Source of the DNA: Janthinobacterium agaricidamnosum
GTDB lineage: Bacteria; Pseudomonadota; Gammaproteobacteria; Burkholderiales; Burkholderiaceae_D
Length of the DNA: 64,000 nucleotides
Direction: 5' to 3'
Assembly: GCF_003667705.1 (NCBI RefSeq)
Contig: NZ_CP033019.1
Coordinates: 3,782,001-3,846,000 of the forward strand
Made by a program: the position numbers and the translations under genes. This document shows, in pieces, positions 10,603 to 19,708 of this stretch. Each line of letters starts with the position of its first letter. Within the stretch, counting starts at the first letter, position 1. The notes beneath the pieces are model-generated. The model was not told the origin of the DNA, searched no databases, and worked only from the letters and a program-made list of their open reading frames with translations.

Positions 10603-13566
10603 ATGGACACTCCACAGCAAACGGCGTTGCCGCCAATTCCCGCGCGACCATCACCCACTCCATCGATGCCAGCCCACTCGCCCCCTCCCTGCCACCGCGC
10701 TTCCAGCTCCCGCGTCAGCGCCTGGCTATGCGGCTGGCCGCTCGTGCTCAGCCTGCTGTTCGGCCTGCTGGGTCTGGCGGGCGCGGCGCAGGCGACGCCC
10801 TTGCCTCTGAGCAAACAAGGCCTCGCTCACCTGGGCAAGGGCGGCCAACTATTTCTTGCCGAAAATGAAGCCGCGCCTGCCGATGTCGCCGCCCTGCCCG
10901 CCTGGCTGGCGCGCCAGCGCCCGGCCGACCAGGTCGACCTGTTCGGCGGCGCCTACTGGCTGCATGCGCAGGTGCGCAACGACAGCAGCGAAGCGGCCTG
11001 GGTCATCGACCCGAACGACACCCTGATCGACCTGGTCGACGTCTACGTGTATGGCCCGGGGCCGCACGCGGCGCCGCGTACCTTGCTGACGGGCTACCAG
11101 CGGCCGCACGACTATTTGCTGCACTACGGCATGAACGTGCAGCTGGCGCCGGGTGCCACGTACGACATCCTGATCCGCTTTTCCAGCCCCTACTACGCGC
11201 GCGCGCCCCTGTTCGGCGTGAAGACGCAGCACGACTACCGCAAGCTGGTGGGCAAGGAAAACTTCCTGATGGTGGCCTCCATCGGCGCCCTGCTGGCGCT
11301 GGGCCTGTTCAATTTCTTCATCTTTTCCATCACCCTGGAAAAGGCGTCGGCGTATTACGCGCTGTACGTGCTGACGTACGGCCTGGCCTGGGCCATGACC
11401 TTCCACGTGTTTGCCGACCTATTCGACTGGCACCAGCTGCAGCTGCATTACGTGCCGTTTTTCCTGCTGCCCGTCTTCAGCACCCTGTTCTACATGCATT
11501 TCCTGCGCCTGCGCGACTACTCCCTGCTGCTGTACCGTCTCAGCAAGGTCAACCTGGCATTGCCCTTGCTGCTCCTGCCCAGCTGCTTTTTCGCCCTGTC
11601 GTATGCGCACACGCTGGCCACCATCGCCATCAGCATCTGGATGCTGCTGGCGCTCATCTGCGGCATCGTCGTCTGGCGCCGCGGCTACCAGCCGGCGCGC
11701 TTCTTCGTGCTGGCCTTCGTCGCGCTGATGCTGCCCGGCTTTCTGATCCTGCCGGCCAACCTGGGCCTGATGCCGGCCATGGTCGCCAACGCCCAGCTGG
11801 TGACCCTGCTGGGCGGCACCTTCGACGGCCTGCTGCTGGCCTTTGCCCTGGCCGACCAGATCCGCCTGCTGCGCAACAACCTGGAACAGCGCGTGCAGGA
11901 ACGCACGCTGGCCCTCACCCTCAGCAACGACGCCCTGCTGAAGGCCAAGGAGCACGCGGAAGTGGTCAGCCGCCACCGCATCGATTTTCTGTCCGCCATG
12001 AGCCACGACATCCGCACGCCGCTGGCCGGCGTGATCGGCATGCTGAAATTCGCCCTGCGCGACCAGTCCGTCAAGGGCCGCACGCAGGAATACCTGCGCA
12101 TCGGCCTGCACAATGGCGTCTCGCTCCTGACCATCCTCAACGACATCCTCGATTTCTCGAAGATCGACGCGGGCAAGCTGACCCTGGAAACGGTGGACTT
12201 CGACCTGCTGGCGCTGATCGGCGACGCGGCCGGCATCGTGCAGGGCCAGGCCGACGCCAAGAGCCTGCTGCTGCGCCGCGAACTGGCGCTGGACCTGCCC
12301 CGCTACGTGCGCGCCGATCCCACGCGCCTGCGGCAAATCCTCATCAACCTGCTGGGTAACGCGCTGAAATTCACGGCCAATGGCGAGGTGCTGCTGGAAG
12401 TGCGGCGCGCCCGCACGCCGCCGCGCGGCGATGGCCGCAGCGACATCGAATTCATCATCAGCGATACGGGCCCCGGCATCGACGCGGACACCTTGCCGCG
12501 CCTGTTCCAGAAATTCGAGCAGGCCGACCACTCCACCACGCGCCGCTACGGCGGCACGGGCCTGGGCCTGGCCATCTGCAAGGAACTGGTCGAACTGATG
12601 CAGGGCACGATCGGCGTGGAAAGCCGGGTCGGCATCGGCTCGCGCTTCCATTTCACCTTGCCGCTGACGCCCGGCAGCGCGCCGGCGGCCGATGCGCGCC
12701 GGCCGGCACGCCAGGCGCGCCATGCCTGCCGCCTGCGCATCCTGTGCGCCGAAGACGTGCGCACCAACCAGATCATCATCGGCACCCTGCTCGAAAGCAT
12801 GGGCCATGACGTGACCATCGTGGAAAACGGCGAACAGGCGCTGCGCGCGCTGGGATCGGGCCCCTACGACTGCGTGCTGATGGATGGCCGCATGCCGGAA
12901 ATGGATGGCGAACAAGCCGCGCGCCTGATCCGCGACGGCGGCAATGCCCAATTCCCAATTCCCGACGCGCACATCCCCATCCTCGCGCTGACGGCCAACG
13001 CCAGCGAACATGACCGGCAACGCTACCTGGCCGCCGGCATGGACGACTTCCTCAGCAAGCCCGTCGACGAAGCGCTGCTGTTCGAGAAAATCGACGCCAT
13101 CATCGACCTGCTGCTGGCGCGCGGCCACGCACTGCCGCAGGCCGCGCCCATCGACGACGATACCCTGGCGCGCCAGTTCGGCCTGGCCGACGCCGAGGAC
13201 GCGCAGGCGCAAACGCCGGCGCCGCCCGATCCCATGACGGCGCCCGTGCACATCCTGCCGCTGGCAGGCCTGTCGGCGCAGCACTTGCAGCGCATCGCGC
13301 AAGCGTTCTTGACGGAAGCGCCGCGGCGCCTGGACCTGGCTTGCCACGCCGTGCGCGATGGCAATGCCAGCGCCGCGGCCGCCGCCTTCCACGCCTTGAA
13401 AGGCAGCGCCGGCTACCTGAGCCGCCCCACCCTGCACGGCCTGTGCCACCAGATGGAAACCCTGGCCTCGAACGGCCAGCTCGATAACGTGGAGCAATTC
13501 CTGCCGCAGCTGCAGACGGCGCTGGACGTGGCGCGGCGCGACCTGGAAAATCAACCGGGAGCTTGA
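10603..13566 (+). CDS. Hybrid histidine kinase: 7TMR-DISM, HisKA, HATPase, REC, HPt
   Basis: A 987-residue membrane sensor. Start at 10603 (MDTPQQ) is likely; ATG 10567 is an alternative. A hydrophobic segment at residues ~45-65 serves as signal or anchor. Residues ~70-215 form the extracytoplasmic 7TMR-DISMED2 ligand domain (ending in DILIRFSSPYYARAP), then seven membrane helices of 7TMR-DISM to ~residue 425. A short coiled coil leads to HisKA with His468 in SHDIRTPL, an ATPase with its N, G1 (DTGPGI) and G2 (GGTGLGL) boxes, a receiver with Asp761 in VLMDGRMPEMDG, and a C-terminal HPt with His930 in FHALKGSAGYL. All phospho-relay residues are present. No cognate regulator is adjacent, so the final target is elsewhere. 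The 3' end overlaps the convergent esterase by 16 bases. Confidence 0.92.
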   Translation: MDTPQQTALPPIPARPSPTPSMPAHSPPPCHRASSSRVSAWLCGWPLVLSLLFGLLGLAGAAQATPLPLSKQGLAHLGKGGQLFLAENEAAPADVAALPAWLARQRPADQVDLFGGAYWLHAQVRNDSSEAAWVIDPNDTLIDLVDVYVYGPGPHAAPRTLLTGYQRPHDYLLHYGMNVQLAPGATYDILIRFSSPYYARAPLFGVKTQHDYRKLVGKENFLMVASIGALLALGLFNFFIFSITLEKASAYYALYVLTYGLAWAMTFHVFADLFDWHQLQLHYVPFFLLPVFSTLFYMHFLRLRDYSLLLYRLSKVNLALPLLLLPSCFFALSYAHTLATIAISIWMLLALICGIVVWRRGYQPARFFVLAFVALMLPGFLILPANLGLMPAMVANAQLVTLLGGTFDGLLLAFALADQIRLLRNNLEQRVQERTLALTLSNDALLKAKEHAEVVSRHRIDFLSAMSHDIRTPLAGVIGMLKFALRDQSVKGRTQEYLRIGLHNGVSLLTILNDILDFSKIDAGKLTLETVDFDLLALIGDAAGIVQGQADAKSLLLRRELALDLPRYVRADPTRLRQILINLLGNALKFTANGEVLLEVRRARTPPRGDGRSDIEFIISDTGPGIDADTLPRLFQKFEQADHSTTRRYGGTGLGLAICKELVELMQGTIGVESRVGIGSRFHFTLPLTPGSAPAADARRPARQARHACRLRILCAEDVRTNQIIIGTLLESMGHDVTIVENGEQALRALGSGPYDCVLMDGRMPEMDGEQAARLIRDGGNAQFPIPDAHIPILALTANASEHDRQRYLAAGMDDFLSKPVDEALLFEKIDAIIDLLLARGHALPQAAPIDDDTLARQFGLADAEDAQAQTPAPPDPMTAPVHILPLAGLSAQHLQRIAQAFLTEAPRRLDLACHAVRDGNASAAAAAFHALKGSAGYLSRPTLHGLCHQMETLASNGQLDNVEQFLPQLQTALDVARRDLENQPGA

Positions 13567-14462
13567 GGCATCCAGCCATGCGATTGCAGCCACGCCAGCA
13601 GCAGTTGCGGCCACGCGGCCGGCTCGCTGCCCGGCTTGCCCAGGCCCCAGCCATGGCCGCCGCGCCGGAACTGGTGCAATTCAACAGGCACACCCGCGCG
13701 GCGCAAGGCCGCCGCCATCAATGTACTGTTCTCGGGTGGAGAAATGGGATCGTCCAGCGCCTGCGCGATGAAGGCGGGCGGCGTGCGCGCATCGACCTGC
13801 CATTCCACCGACAGCGCATCGCGCGCCGCCTGCGTGGGGTGGCTTCCCAGCAGCTCTTTCTTCGCATGCGTCGTATCGAACGGCGGCTGCATGGTCAGCA
13901 CGGGGTATAGCAGCACGACGAAATCGGGCCGCGCGGAGACGCCATCGATCGCATCGACGGGCGCATACAGGGCGGCGTCCGGCTGGACGGCCGTCATGCC
14001 GGCCAGGTGCGCGCCGGCGGAAAAACCGAGCATGCCGATGCGCGCCGGGTCGATGCCCCACTCGGCCGCACGCGCCCGGATCACGCGCATGGCCCGCTGG
14101 CCATCCTGGAACGGCGCGCTGGCGCCACCGCCTTCCTGCGGCAGACGGTACACGAGTTCAAACGCCGTGACACCCTGCGCTTGCAGCCAGGCGGCGGCGG
14201 GGCCGCTTTCCTTGCCCGCCTCGATATGCGCATAACCGCCGCCGCTGACCAGCAGGATCGCCGTGCCGTCCGGGCGCGCCGGGCGGTGCGCGATCAGGTA
14301 AGGCTGCTCCACCTGCGTGATGGAGCCCTTGGCGCTGTCGCGCTGCGGACCCGGCGCCGCGCCGCCGGGCGGCGCGCCCGGCCACAACACAATGGCGCCC
14401 GGCGGCGCGGCGCCCACGTGCAGGTGGATCAGGACAAGGCACAGCAGCATCAGGCCTCGCAT
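13551..14462 (-). CDS. Secreted alpha/beta hydrolase (acetylesterase-like)
   Basis: A 303-residue esterase with a signal peptide (cleavage near GAA-PP, residue ~19). The fold starts with the LLVSGGGYAHIE oxyanion segment, as in carbohydrate acetylesterase and BD-FAE-like families. The nucleophile is Ser in GFSAGAHLAG (about residue 148), the acid Asp lies in ALDDPISP and the base His in RGGHGWGLG, so the triad is complete. It starts only 2 bases after the stop of the FAD-fusion gene upstream, so the two are almost certainly translated from one messenger. Substrate unknown; short acyl esters of sugars are typical. The two-gene pairing of an exported esterase with a large cytoplasmic oxidoreductase is unusual. 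Confidence 0.85.
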   Translation of the reverse strand: MRGLMLLCLVLIHLHVGAAPPGAIVLWPGAPPGGAAPGPQRDSAKGSITQVEQPYLIAHRPARPDGTAILLVSGGGYAHIEAGKESGPAAAWLQAQGVTAFELVYRLPQEGGGASAPFQDGQRAMRVIRARAAEWGIDPARIGMLGFSAGAHLAGMTAVQPDAALYAPVDAIDGVSARPDFVVLLYPVLTMQPPFDTTHAKKELLGSHPTQAARDALSVEWQVDARTPPAFIAQALDDPISPPENSTLMAAALRRAGVPVELHQFRRGGHGWGLGKPGSEPAAWPQLLLAWLQSHGWMPQAPG

Positions 14463-14464
14463 GC

Positions 14465-17400
14465 CTAGAAATCCGTCTCGCCCTGGATCACGGCCGGATA
14501 GCCCGTCATGGCGCGCGAGGTCTGCATGCCGGCCATCACGGCCGCCTCCACGCAGCCCGCGTTCAGGCCCGTCCTGATCCAGTCGCCCGTGAGGAACAGG
14601 TTACTGAAGCCCGACTGGTCGGTGGCCAGCCGGTACTGCGTGCTGCCCACCACCGACATCACGTAGCGCTCGGACGGATCGACGTTGGCGCGCCAGTACT
14701 GGCTGTCGAAGCGCGCCGGTCCCGTGCCAGCCTTCGCATCGACCAGCCATTGCCACGGGAACGCGCCGGGCGCGCCCGCCTCGGGCCACAGCGCGCCGAT
14801 CTCGCGTTCCAGCTGGTGCTGCGCGCCCTGTTTCGCCCTGTCCGCGCAGCGGGCGGGAAAAGCCGTGTCGGTGACGGGCGGGTAGCTGTCGACGGGGAAG
14901 GCGCTGCAAAAATACGAGACGTTTTTCGGTTCCAGCCCCGCCGGCCAATCCTCGTGCGCCAATAACTGGTCCATCGGCGCCCACGTGTCGTACGGCTCCG
15001 TGAAGGCCGACAGCACCGGTTGCTGGCCCTTCGGCTGCGTGGTCCAGCCCATCTGAGACAAATCCTTGTTGAGCCACACCTGGTAAGCCTGCGTGGCCAC
15101 CGTTTTCACCTTGTCGGCCGCCAGTTGCAGAGCCGGACTTTGCGCCAGCAGTTGCGGGCACAGGGCTTGCAGCGAGCCGATGGAAATGCCGAACACCACC
15201 TTGTCGAAATCGACGCCCTTCTTCAATACCGTGGCGGGCAGCGCGCGGCCGAACGCCTGCCGGTACTGCTGCGGCCAGTCGCTCCAGTACGATTCCAGGT
15301 TGACTTCCTGCTCCTGCAGCAGCGCCGCCTGGGCCGGTTCGATCTGCGCGTAATCGGGCGCACTGGGCCAGCACGCCAGGCCTTTGACGTCCACCAGCGG
15401 CGCATAGCCGGCGGCCGGGTCCTTCAATTGCACCTGCTGCGTGATGCGGATGCTGTCGATGTCGCCCGCGCCCGGCACCAGTTCCTCCACGCGCTGGAAG
15501 AACTTGAATTCCACGCCGCGCTTGCGCAGCACTTCGTACAGCGGTGTGAAGATGGTGTCGCCCATGCCGGCCTGCATCTTGAACATGATGCCGCCCTTGT
15601 AGGCCAGGCCGATGCGCGCCATCGAGCGCAGCAAGGTACCCGCCTCGATGTTCGGCTTGGCGAAATCGCCGCCCTCGTAGGCGAAGACCAGGTCGTAAAA
15701 GCCGCGCACCGGGGCTGAATTGACGCTGAACTGCTCGTCGCCGCCATGCTTGCGCAGCCAGGCGCGGAAATCGATGTCGTTGATGACGTCAAAACCGTTC
15801 TTGAACACGCCATCCTCGAACATGCCCTTCATGACCGTGATGCCCAGGTCCAGGCAGGTGAACAGGCGGCGCAACTCGTCGTCGCCGTCGATCAGGGCAC
15901 GGTAGCGCAGGCGCAGCCAGGCGCGGATGCCGTTCAGGGTGCTGGCCAGCAGCTGGTGGCGGGCCTGGTCGTGGCGCGTGGAGTCCGGCGCCAGGTCGGT
16001 CACCAGGGCCACCAGCGCGCCCACGGACAGGCCCACGTCGAGCCCCAGTTCATCGGCCTGGCCCACCACTTCGTCGGCCAGGCGGCGCAGCCAGCCCGGC
16101 CATACGCCCTCGCCTTGCGATGCGCTGGCACGCACGATGCGCGCGTCGGCGTCCGCCACCTGGCGGATCTGGCGTATCCACTGCTCGATCCAGCCCACCA
16201 TGGCGATGGCCATCTGCCACAGCGTGACGTCTTCGCCGCCCTCGCCCGGTTCGCCCGGCAAGGTGGGAAAGACGATGGACCAGTTGCGCCATTGTCCCTT
16301 GACGTCTTCCGACAGGGCCACGTAATCGTGTTGTTTAAAAGCGTCGCGCCAGGTGGCCAGCGGTGCGCCGGGCGGGCGTTCCAGGCTGGCGTAGGCTTCC
16401 TTGATCATCCTGAAGGCGTTCGCGTAGAAGCCGAACCAGATGTGCAGGCCATGCTCCTCGATGCGCTGGCCCGCCTGCGCATTGCGCCCGCTGGCGCCCT
16501 TGCCGCCCAGGCGCCAGCCCAGCTGGTAGACGGTGATGGCATGCCGGTTTTGCCAGCCCGGCTGGTTCGTCAGATAATACGCGGTGGTCATGGCGGCCAC
16601 GCCGCCGCCGAGGATGGCGATCTTTTCCGGCGCGATGCGGGAATTGTCGACCAGCTCCTCGCCCGGCATGGCCGTGAAGTCGAAGTTCACATTGAAGGGC
16701 AAAATGGCCGCCTGCGGTCCCAGCTGCAAGCCCAGGGTCTGGTCCAGCGGGAAGCTGTCGAAGGCGTGCATCGTGCATTCGTATTCATAGCCGAGCAGGC
16801 GCGCGCTGTGCAGGCGGTTGATCTCGGCCGGCGCGGCCACCAGGGCCTGGTACACGGCTTTCACGCCCGCGCTGTCGGGGAATTGCTTGAGGAATATCTG
16901 GTCGATGCGCGGGTTGCGCAGCAGCGACAGGATGTCGGCCCAGCCGGCCTGGTCCATGTCGAAGAAATCGGGGATGGACAGGAAAATCTGGAATGCCTGC
17001 TCGATGAGCTCAAGGAAACTGTTGACGGGTTTGTGCGGTCCCGTCTGCACGGTGGCATTGACTTCGAGCAAAGGATGCAGGGCCAGTTTCGTTTCCGGAG
17101 AAAAATGCTGGAAGCCCTTGGCGGCGACGGAACAGCGCAGCGGCTCGCTGCCGGCGGCGGGAATCTCGTAGTCGCACAGGTATTTCGGATAGCCGAACAG
17201 CTCGCGCCCGTTGATCAGGGCCATGGCGTCATCGACGAAGATATGGCACGGATACCAGTAGATATGCGCAAGCTTGCCGTGTTCATCCATCTGGCCGACC
17301 ATGATCCAGGTGACGATGTCGACTTCCGTGATCCAGCCCTTGGCCTGGTCGACGGAGTTGGCCGAGTCCGCATGGTTGACGCGCGTAAACGTCAGCATCA

Positions 17401-17602
17401 CATACGGCGACAGGGCTTTCAATGTCATCTTGCTGCCCGCCACCTGGTTCAAGGTGGTATTCACCGTGGCCTGCAGCTTGGCCAGGTCGCCCCTGACGAA
17501 ATAGCCGTACATTTCCGACTGTTTCAATTGCAGCGGCGAGTGCATCATCACCGAACCGCCCTGATAGATATACGAAGGTCTTGCCGAAGGTATCGCCGTC
17601 AT
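14465..17602 (-). CDS. Fusion: acetoacetate decarboxylase-like domain plus FAD-dependent oxidoreductase
   Basis: A 1045-residue protein. ATG 17602 has a purine-rich GGGGCAGGG just upstream; a TTG 30 bases earlier is an alternative. Residues ~20-290 resemble the acetoacetate decarboxylase fold: the motif NGRELFGYPK places a lysine (Lys140) where the Schiff-base lysine of that family lies. Around residue 331 a second domain starts with the dinucleotide-binding motif ILGGGVAAMTTA, followed by GWRLGGKGASGRN and EEHGLHIWFGFYANAF, as in FAD-dependent amine oxidase, carotenoid desaturase and hydroxysqualene dehydroxylase relatives; it ends with the FAD motif FLTGDWIRTGLNAGCVEAAVMAG. No membrane segment is seen. 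Such proteins are annotated only as NAD(P)/FAD-binding; the reaction is unknown, perhaps oxidation and decarboxylation of a hydrophobic keto-acid. It is followed by the esterase in the same operon. Confidence 0.8.
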   Translation of the reverse strand: MTAIPSARPSYIYQGGSVMMHSPLQLKQSEMYGYFVRGDLAKLQATVNTTLNQVAGSKMTLKALSPYVMLTFTRVNHADSANSVDQAKGWITEVDIVTWIMVGQMDEHGKLAHIYWYPCHIFVDDAMALINGRELFGYPKYLCDYEIPAAGSEPLRCSVAAKGFQHFSPETKLALHPLLEVNATVQTGPHKPVNSFLELIEQAFQIFLSIPDFFDMDQAGWADILSLLRNPRIDQIFLKQFPDSAGVKAVYQALVAAPAEINRLHSARLLGYEYECTMHAFDSFPLDQTLGLQLGPQAAILPFNVNFDFTAMPGEELVDNSRIAPEKIAILGGGVAAMTTAYYLTNQPGWQNRHAITVYQLGWRLGGKGASGRNAQAGQRIEEHGLHIWFGFYANAFRMIKEAYASLERPPGAPLATWRDAFKQHDYVALSEDVKGQWRNWSIVFPTLPGEPGEGGEDVTLWQMAIAMVGWIEQWIRQIRQVADADARIVRASASQGEGVWPGWLRRLADEVVGQADELGLDVGLSVGALVALVTDLAPDSTRHDQARHQLLASTLNGIRAWLRLRYRALIDGDDELRRLFTCLDLGITVMKGMFEDGVFKNGFDVINDIDFRAWLRKHGGDEQFSVNSAPVRGFYDLVFAYEGGDFAKPNIEAGTLLRSMARIGLAYKGGIMFKMQAGMGDTIFTPLYEVLRKRGVEFKFFQRVEELVPGAGDIDSIRITQQVQLKDPAAGYAPLVDVKGLACWPSAPDYAQIEPAQAALLQEQEVNLESYWSDWPQQYRQAFGRALPATVLKKGVDFDKVVFGISIGSLQALCPQLLAQSPALQLAADKVKTVATQAYQVWLNKDLSQMGWTTQPKGQQPVLSAFTEPYDTWAPMDQLLAHEDWPAGLEPKNVSYFCSAFPVDSYPPVTDTAFPARCADRAKQGAQHQLEREIGALWPEAGAPGAFPWQWLVDAKAGTGPARFDSQYWRANVDPSERYVMSVVGSTQYRLATDQSGFSNLFLTGDWIRTGLNAGCVEAAVMAGMQTSRAMTGYPAVIQGETDF

Positions 17603-17803
17603 TGCCCTGCCCCTAAATGAAGTTTCAGACAAACAAGATTGCTATAGTGTATTTGAGAAAGAACAATGAATGATATGAAATAAATTAAAGGCTTTGCCAA
17701 GATGCATAGGCTCAGCGGGAAAGCCGCTTGCGCACGGCAGCCGGGGCAAGCGCCTGCCATCGGGTGTACGATGAAGTATCTTGAGCATTCCGAGCACCAT
17801 GCC

Positions 17804-18352
17804 ATGGCAATGATTACCACCGACTACGTTTCCACCTATTCAGGCAACCGTTTTTATCCCTTGCGCCCGCATATCGACAAGGTAGCCATTGAAGACATTG
17901 CCCACGGCCTCGCGTACCAGTGCCGCTTCAATGGACAAACGCAAGTGTTTTACTCGGTCGCCCAGCACAGCCTGATCGTTGCCGAACTGGTGCCGCCCCA
18001 TTTGCGCCTGGCCGCCCTGCTGCACGACGCGGCCGAAGCCTACTTGGGCGACATGGTGAAGCCCTTGAAAGTGTTGCTGCCGGAATTTGCCATGCTGGAA
18101 GACAAGGTCAGCGCCATCATCGCCGCCACGTATGGCCTGGACTTTTCCGATTACGCACCGATCAAGCGGGCCGACCTGATCGCACTGGCCACGGAAAAGC
18201 GCGACCTGATGCCGCACTCGGCCGAACGCTGGGCTTACCTTGACGGCATCGCCCCCCTGCCCGGTATAATCGAGGCCATGGGCCCGGCCGAAGCCAAGCA
18301 GCGCTTCCTGCATGCCTTTGCCCAGCTGAGCGGGCTCGGGCTGGCCGCATGA
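17804..18352 (+). CDS. HD-domain phosphohydrolase (YfbR-like)
   Basis: About 182 residues from ATG 17804; ATGs at 17771 and 17810 are also in frame and none has a strong ribosome-binding site, so the exact start is uncertain. The metal-binding HD signature is complete: His55 in YSVAQHS, His74-Asp75 in LLHDAAEAY and a distal Asp in IKRADL. The pattern SGNRFYPLRP at the N-terminus is typical of a group of small bacterial HD hydrolases related to 5'-nucleotidase YfbR. A role in nucleotide housekeeping is inferred, not shown. It is monocistronic: a clear terminator follows immediately. Confidence 0.82.
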   Translation: MAMITTDYVSTYSGNRFYPLRPHIDKVAIEDIAHGLAYQCRFNGQTQVFYSVAQHSLIVAELVPPHLRLAALLHDAAEAYLGDMVKPLKVLLPEFAMLEDKVSAIIAATYGLDFSDYAPIKRADLIALATEKRDLMPHSAERWAYLDGIAPLPGIIEAMGPAEAKQRFLHAFAQLSGLGLAA

Positions 18353-18375
18353 CCGGGCGCTAAGCCCCGGTTTTT
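18352..18375 (+). terminator. Rho-independent terminator of the HD gene
   Basis: ACCGGG (18352-18357) pairs with CCCGGT (18366-18371) around an 8-base loop and runs straight into TTTTT (18371-18375). It begins at the last base of the HD gene's stop codon. Confidence 0.8.
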
Positions 18376-18380
18376 GCACG

Positions 18381-18438
18381 GCTTTTTCAGATATCCACAG
18401 CAACTGTGGATAAAGTTGTTGATAAGCCCCTCTTGACA
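18381..18438. repeat. Copy A of a 58-bp element with DnaA-box-like 9-mers
   Basis: The element contains ATATCCACA (18391), TGTGGATAA (18405, the reverse complement of the consensus DnaA box TTATCCACA) and TGTTGATAA (18417), and ends in TTGACA (18433-18438). The same 58-base layout recurs at 19433-19490 with 48 of 58 bases identical by hand count. The rest of this gap up to 18692 is AT-rich and has no recognisable gene; a promoter for the receiver gene must lie there. Confidence 0.7.
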
Positions 18439-18692
18439 AGCCGCAACACCAGTATTGATGCGGGTTTCAACAATTTGCTGATTTCACAGGCAATTTTTTA
18501 CCCCAATGAAATCAATGACTTGCAATCACGAATTTGCGCTCAAGCAAAGTTACTTCGCCGTCATGAAAATATATTTTGCTGTGCATAAGCAATCCTGGCG
18601 CCAGGCCGTCTTGCTTGAACAGCATTGTTTTGACAAACCCCGTAGACTGGCATAGTGTGGAGTAGCAAGCACGATCAACGGTGGATAAACGC

Positions 18693-19292
18693 ATGAACAT
18701 GGATAGCGACAGCGCCGCCAAGGGGGCGGACGAACCGGACTGGCTGGTCGATGAGCCGTTGGCACGGGCAGACGCGGCGGCAGAGCCTGCCACCGCGGCG
18801 CCATGGCGCGTGCTGATCGTCGATGACGATGTCGACGTGCACGTGGTGACCAAGTTCGCCCTCAGCCAGGCCAGCTTCCAGGGCCGCAGGCTGAGCTTTT
18901 TGCACGCGTATTCGGGCGCCGAGGCGCTGGCCTTGCTGCGCGGCACACAAGATATCGCCGTGGTGCTGCTCGATGTGATCATGGAGACTCAGGATGCCGG
19001 GCTGCAAGTGGCACGCCAGATCCGCGAAGAGCTGCACAACAGTGCCGTACGCATCATCCTGCGCACGGGCCAGCCGGGCCAGGCGCTGGAACACCGCATC
19101 ATCATCGATTACGATATCAACGATTTCTGGTGCAAGACCGACCTCACCACGCGCAAGTTGTTTACCACCGTGATCGCCTCGCTGCGTACCTACGCCACCC
19201 TGCGCGAAGCGGAGCAGCAAGTCGCCGAACTGGCCGCCGCCCTGGCCCAGTGCGGCGAAACGCCAGCGGCGCCGGCCGGCGGCACGCCCTGA
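18693..19292 (+). CDS. Stand-alone receiver-domain protein of the DUF3369-associated type
   Basis: A 199-residue protein; ATG 18693 has GGTGGA 7 bases upstream. Residues 1-40 are an acidic Ala-rich lead. Residues ~42-175 are a receiver domain with the acidic triad Asp44-46, the phospho-acceptor Asp94 in LLDVIMET, and the distinctive segments VRIILRTGQPGQA and DYDINDFWCKT that in other bacteria precede a DUF3369 domain in cyclic-di-GMP phosphodiesterase regulators. Here the protein stops shortly after the receiver and a short coiled-coil-like helix (LREAEQQVAEL), with no output domain. It may act as a phosphate sink or bind a partner. No kinase is adjacent. It is flanked on both sides by the 58-bp repeat. 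Confidence 0.85.
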   Translation: MNMDSDSAAKGADEPDWLVDEPLARADAAAEPATAAPWRVLIVDDDVDVHVVTKFALSQASFQGRRLSFLHAYSGAEALALLRGTQDIAVVLLDVIMETQDAGLQVARQIREELHNSAVRIILRTGQPGQALEHRIIIDYDINDFWCKTDLTTRKLFTTVIASLRTYATLREAEQQVAELAAALAQCGETPAAPAGGTP

Positions 19293-19432
19293 ACGCGGCC
19301 ACTACTTTCAGTCATAAAAACAAGAGCACTGGATAGGCATACAGGCTTGTGCCATGCCCCATTTTGGCCCATCTTGCGCGCCGATGGCAGGCGCTGGCCC
19401 GTCCCATTTTCCTAAGTGGCGGATTGTTAAGC

Positions 19433-19490
19433 GCTTTTTCAGATATCCACACGGACTGTGGATATCTTTGTGGATAAGGGCCTATTGACA
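19433..19490. repeat. Copy B of the 58-bp element with DnaA-box-like 9-mers
   Basis: Contains ATATCCACA (19443), TGTGGATAT (19457) and TGTGGATAA (19469, exact DnaA-box consensus in reverse) and ends in TTGACA (19485-19490). Similarity to copy A continues weakly downstream (a TTTCGCC...TGTGCATAA pattern about 150 bases later in both). The 416-bp gap 19293-19708 in which it lies contains no other recognisable gene or terminator. Confidence 0.7.
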
Positions 19491-19708
19491 GCCTTCAAAG
19501 CCACAGCCCGTGCGGCTTTCAATAAACTGCTCAATCAAACAGCAAAAATAAAATCCATTAAAATCAAATACTTAGAAACTCACACATAATCACAAGAAAA
19601 TTATTTCGCCAATTTCGTTAGCTCATCATTTGTGCATAACTGAGCCGTAATGAACAATCCGACAACACCGGACTGACGCTGCCGGCAACACAGTTGCCGC
19701 GAGGATAC

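Noticed and set aside
18681..18692. GTG at 18681 as start of the receiver protein
   Set aside because: The GGTGGA containing that GTG is better read as the ribosome-binding site of the ATG at 18693.
18381..19490. Chromosomal origin of replication from the DnaA-box-like 9-mers
   Set aside because: No dnaA, dnaN, gidA or parAB genes are near, and no AT-rich unwinding region with phased boxes is seen; two small clusters do not make an origin.
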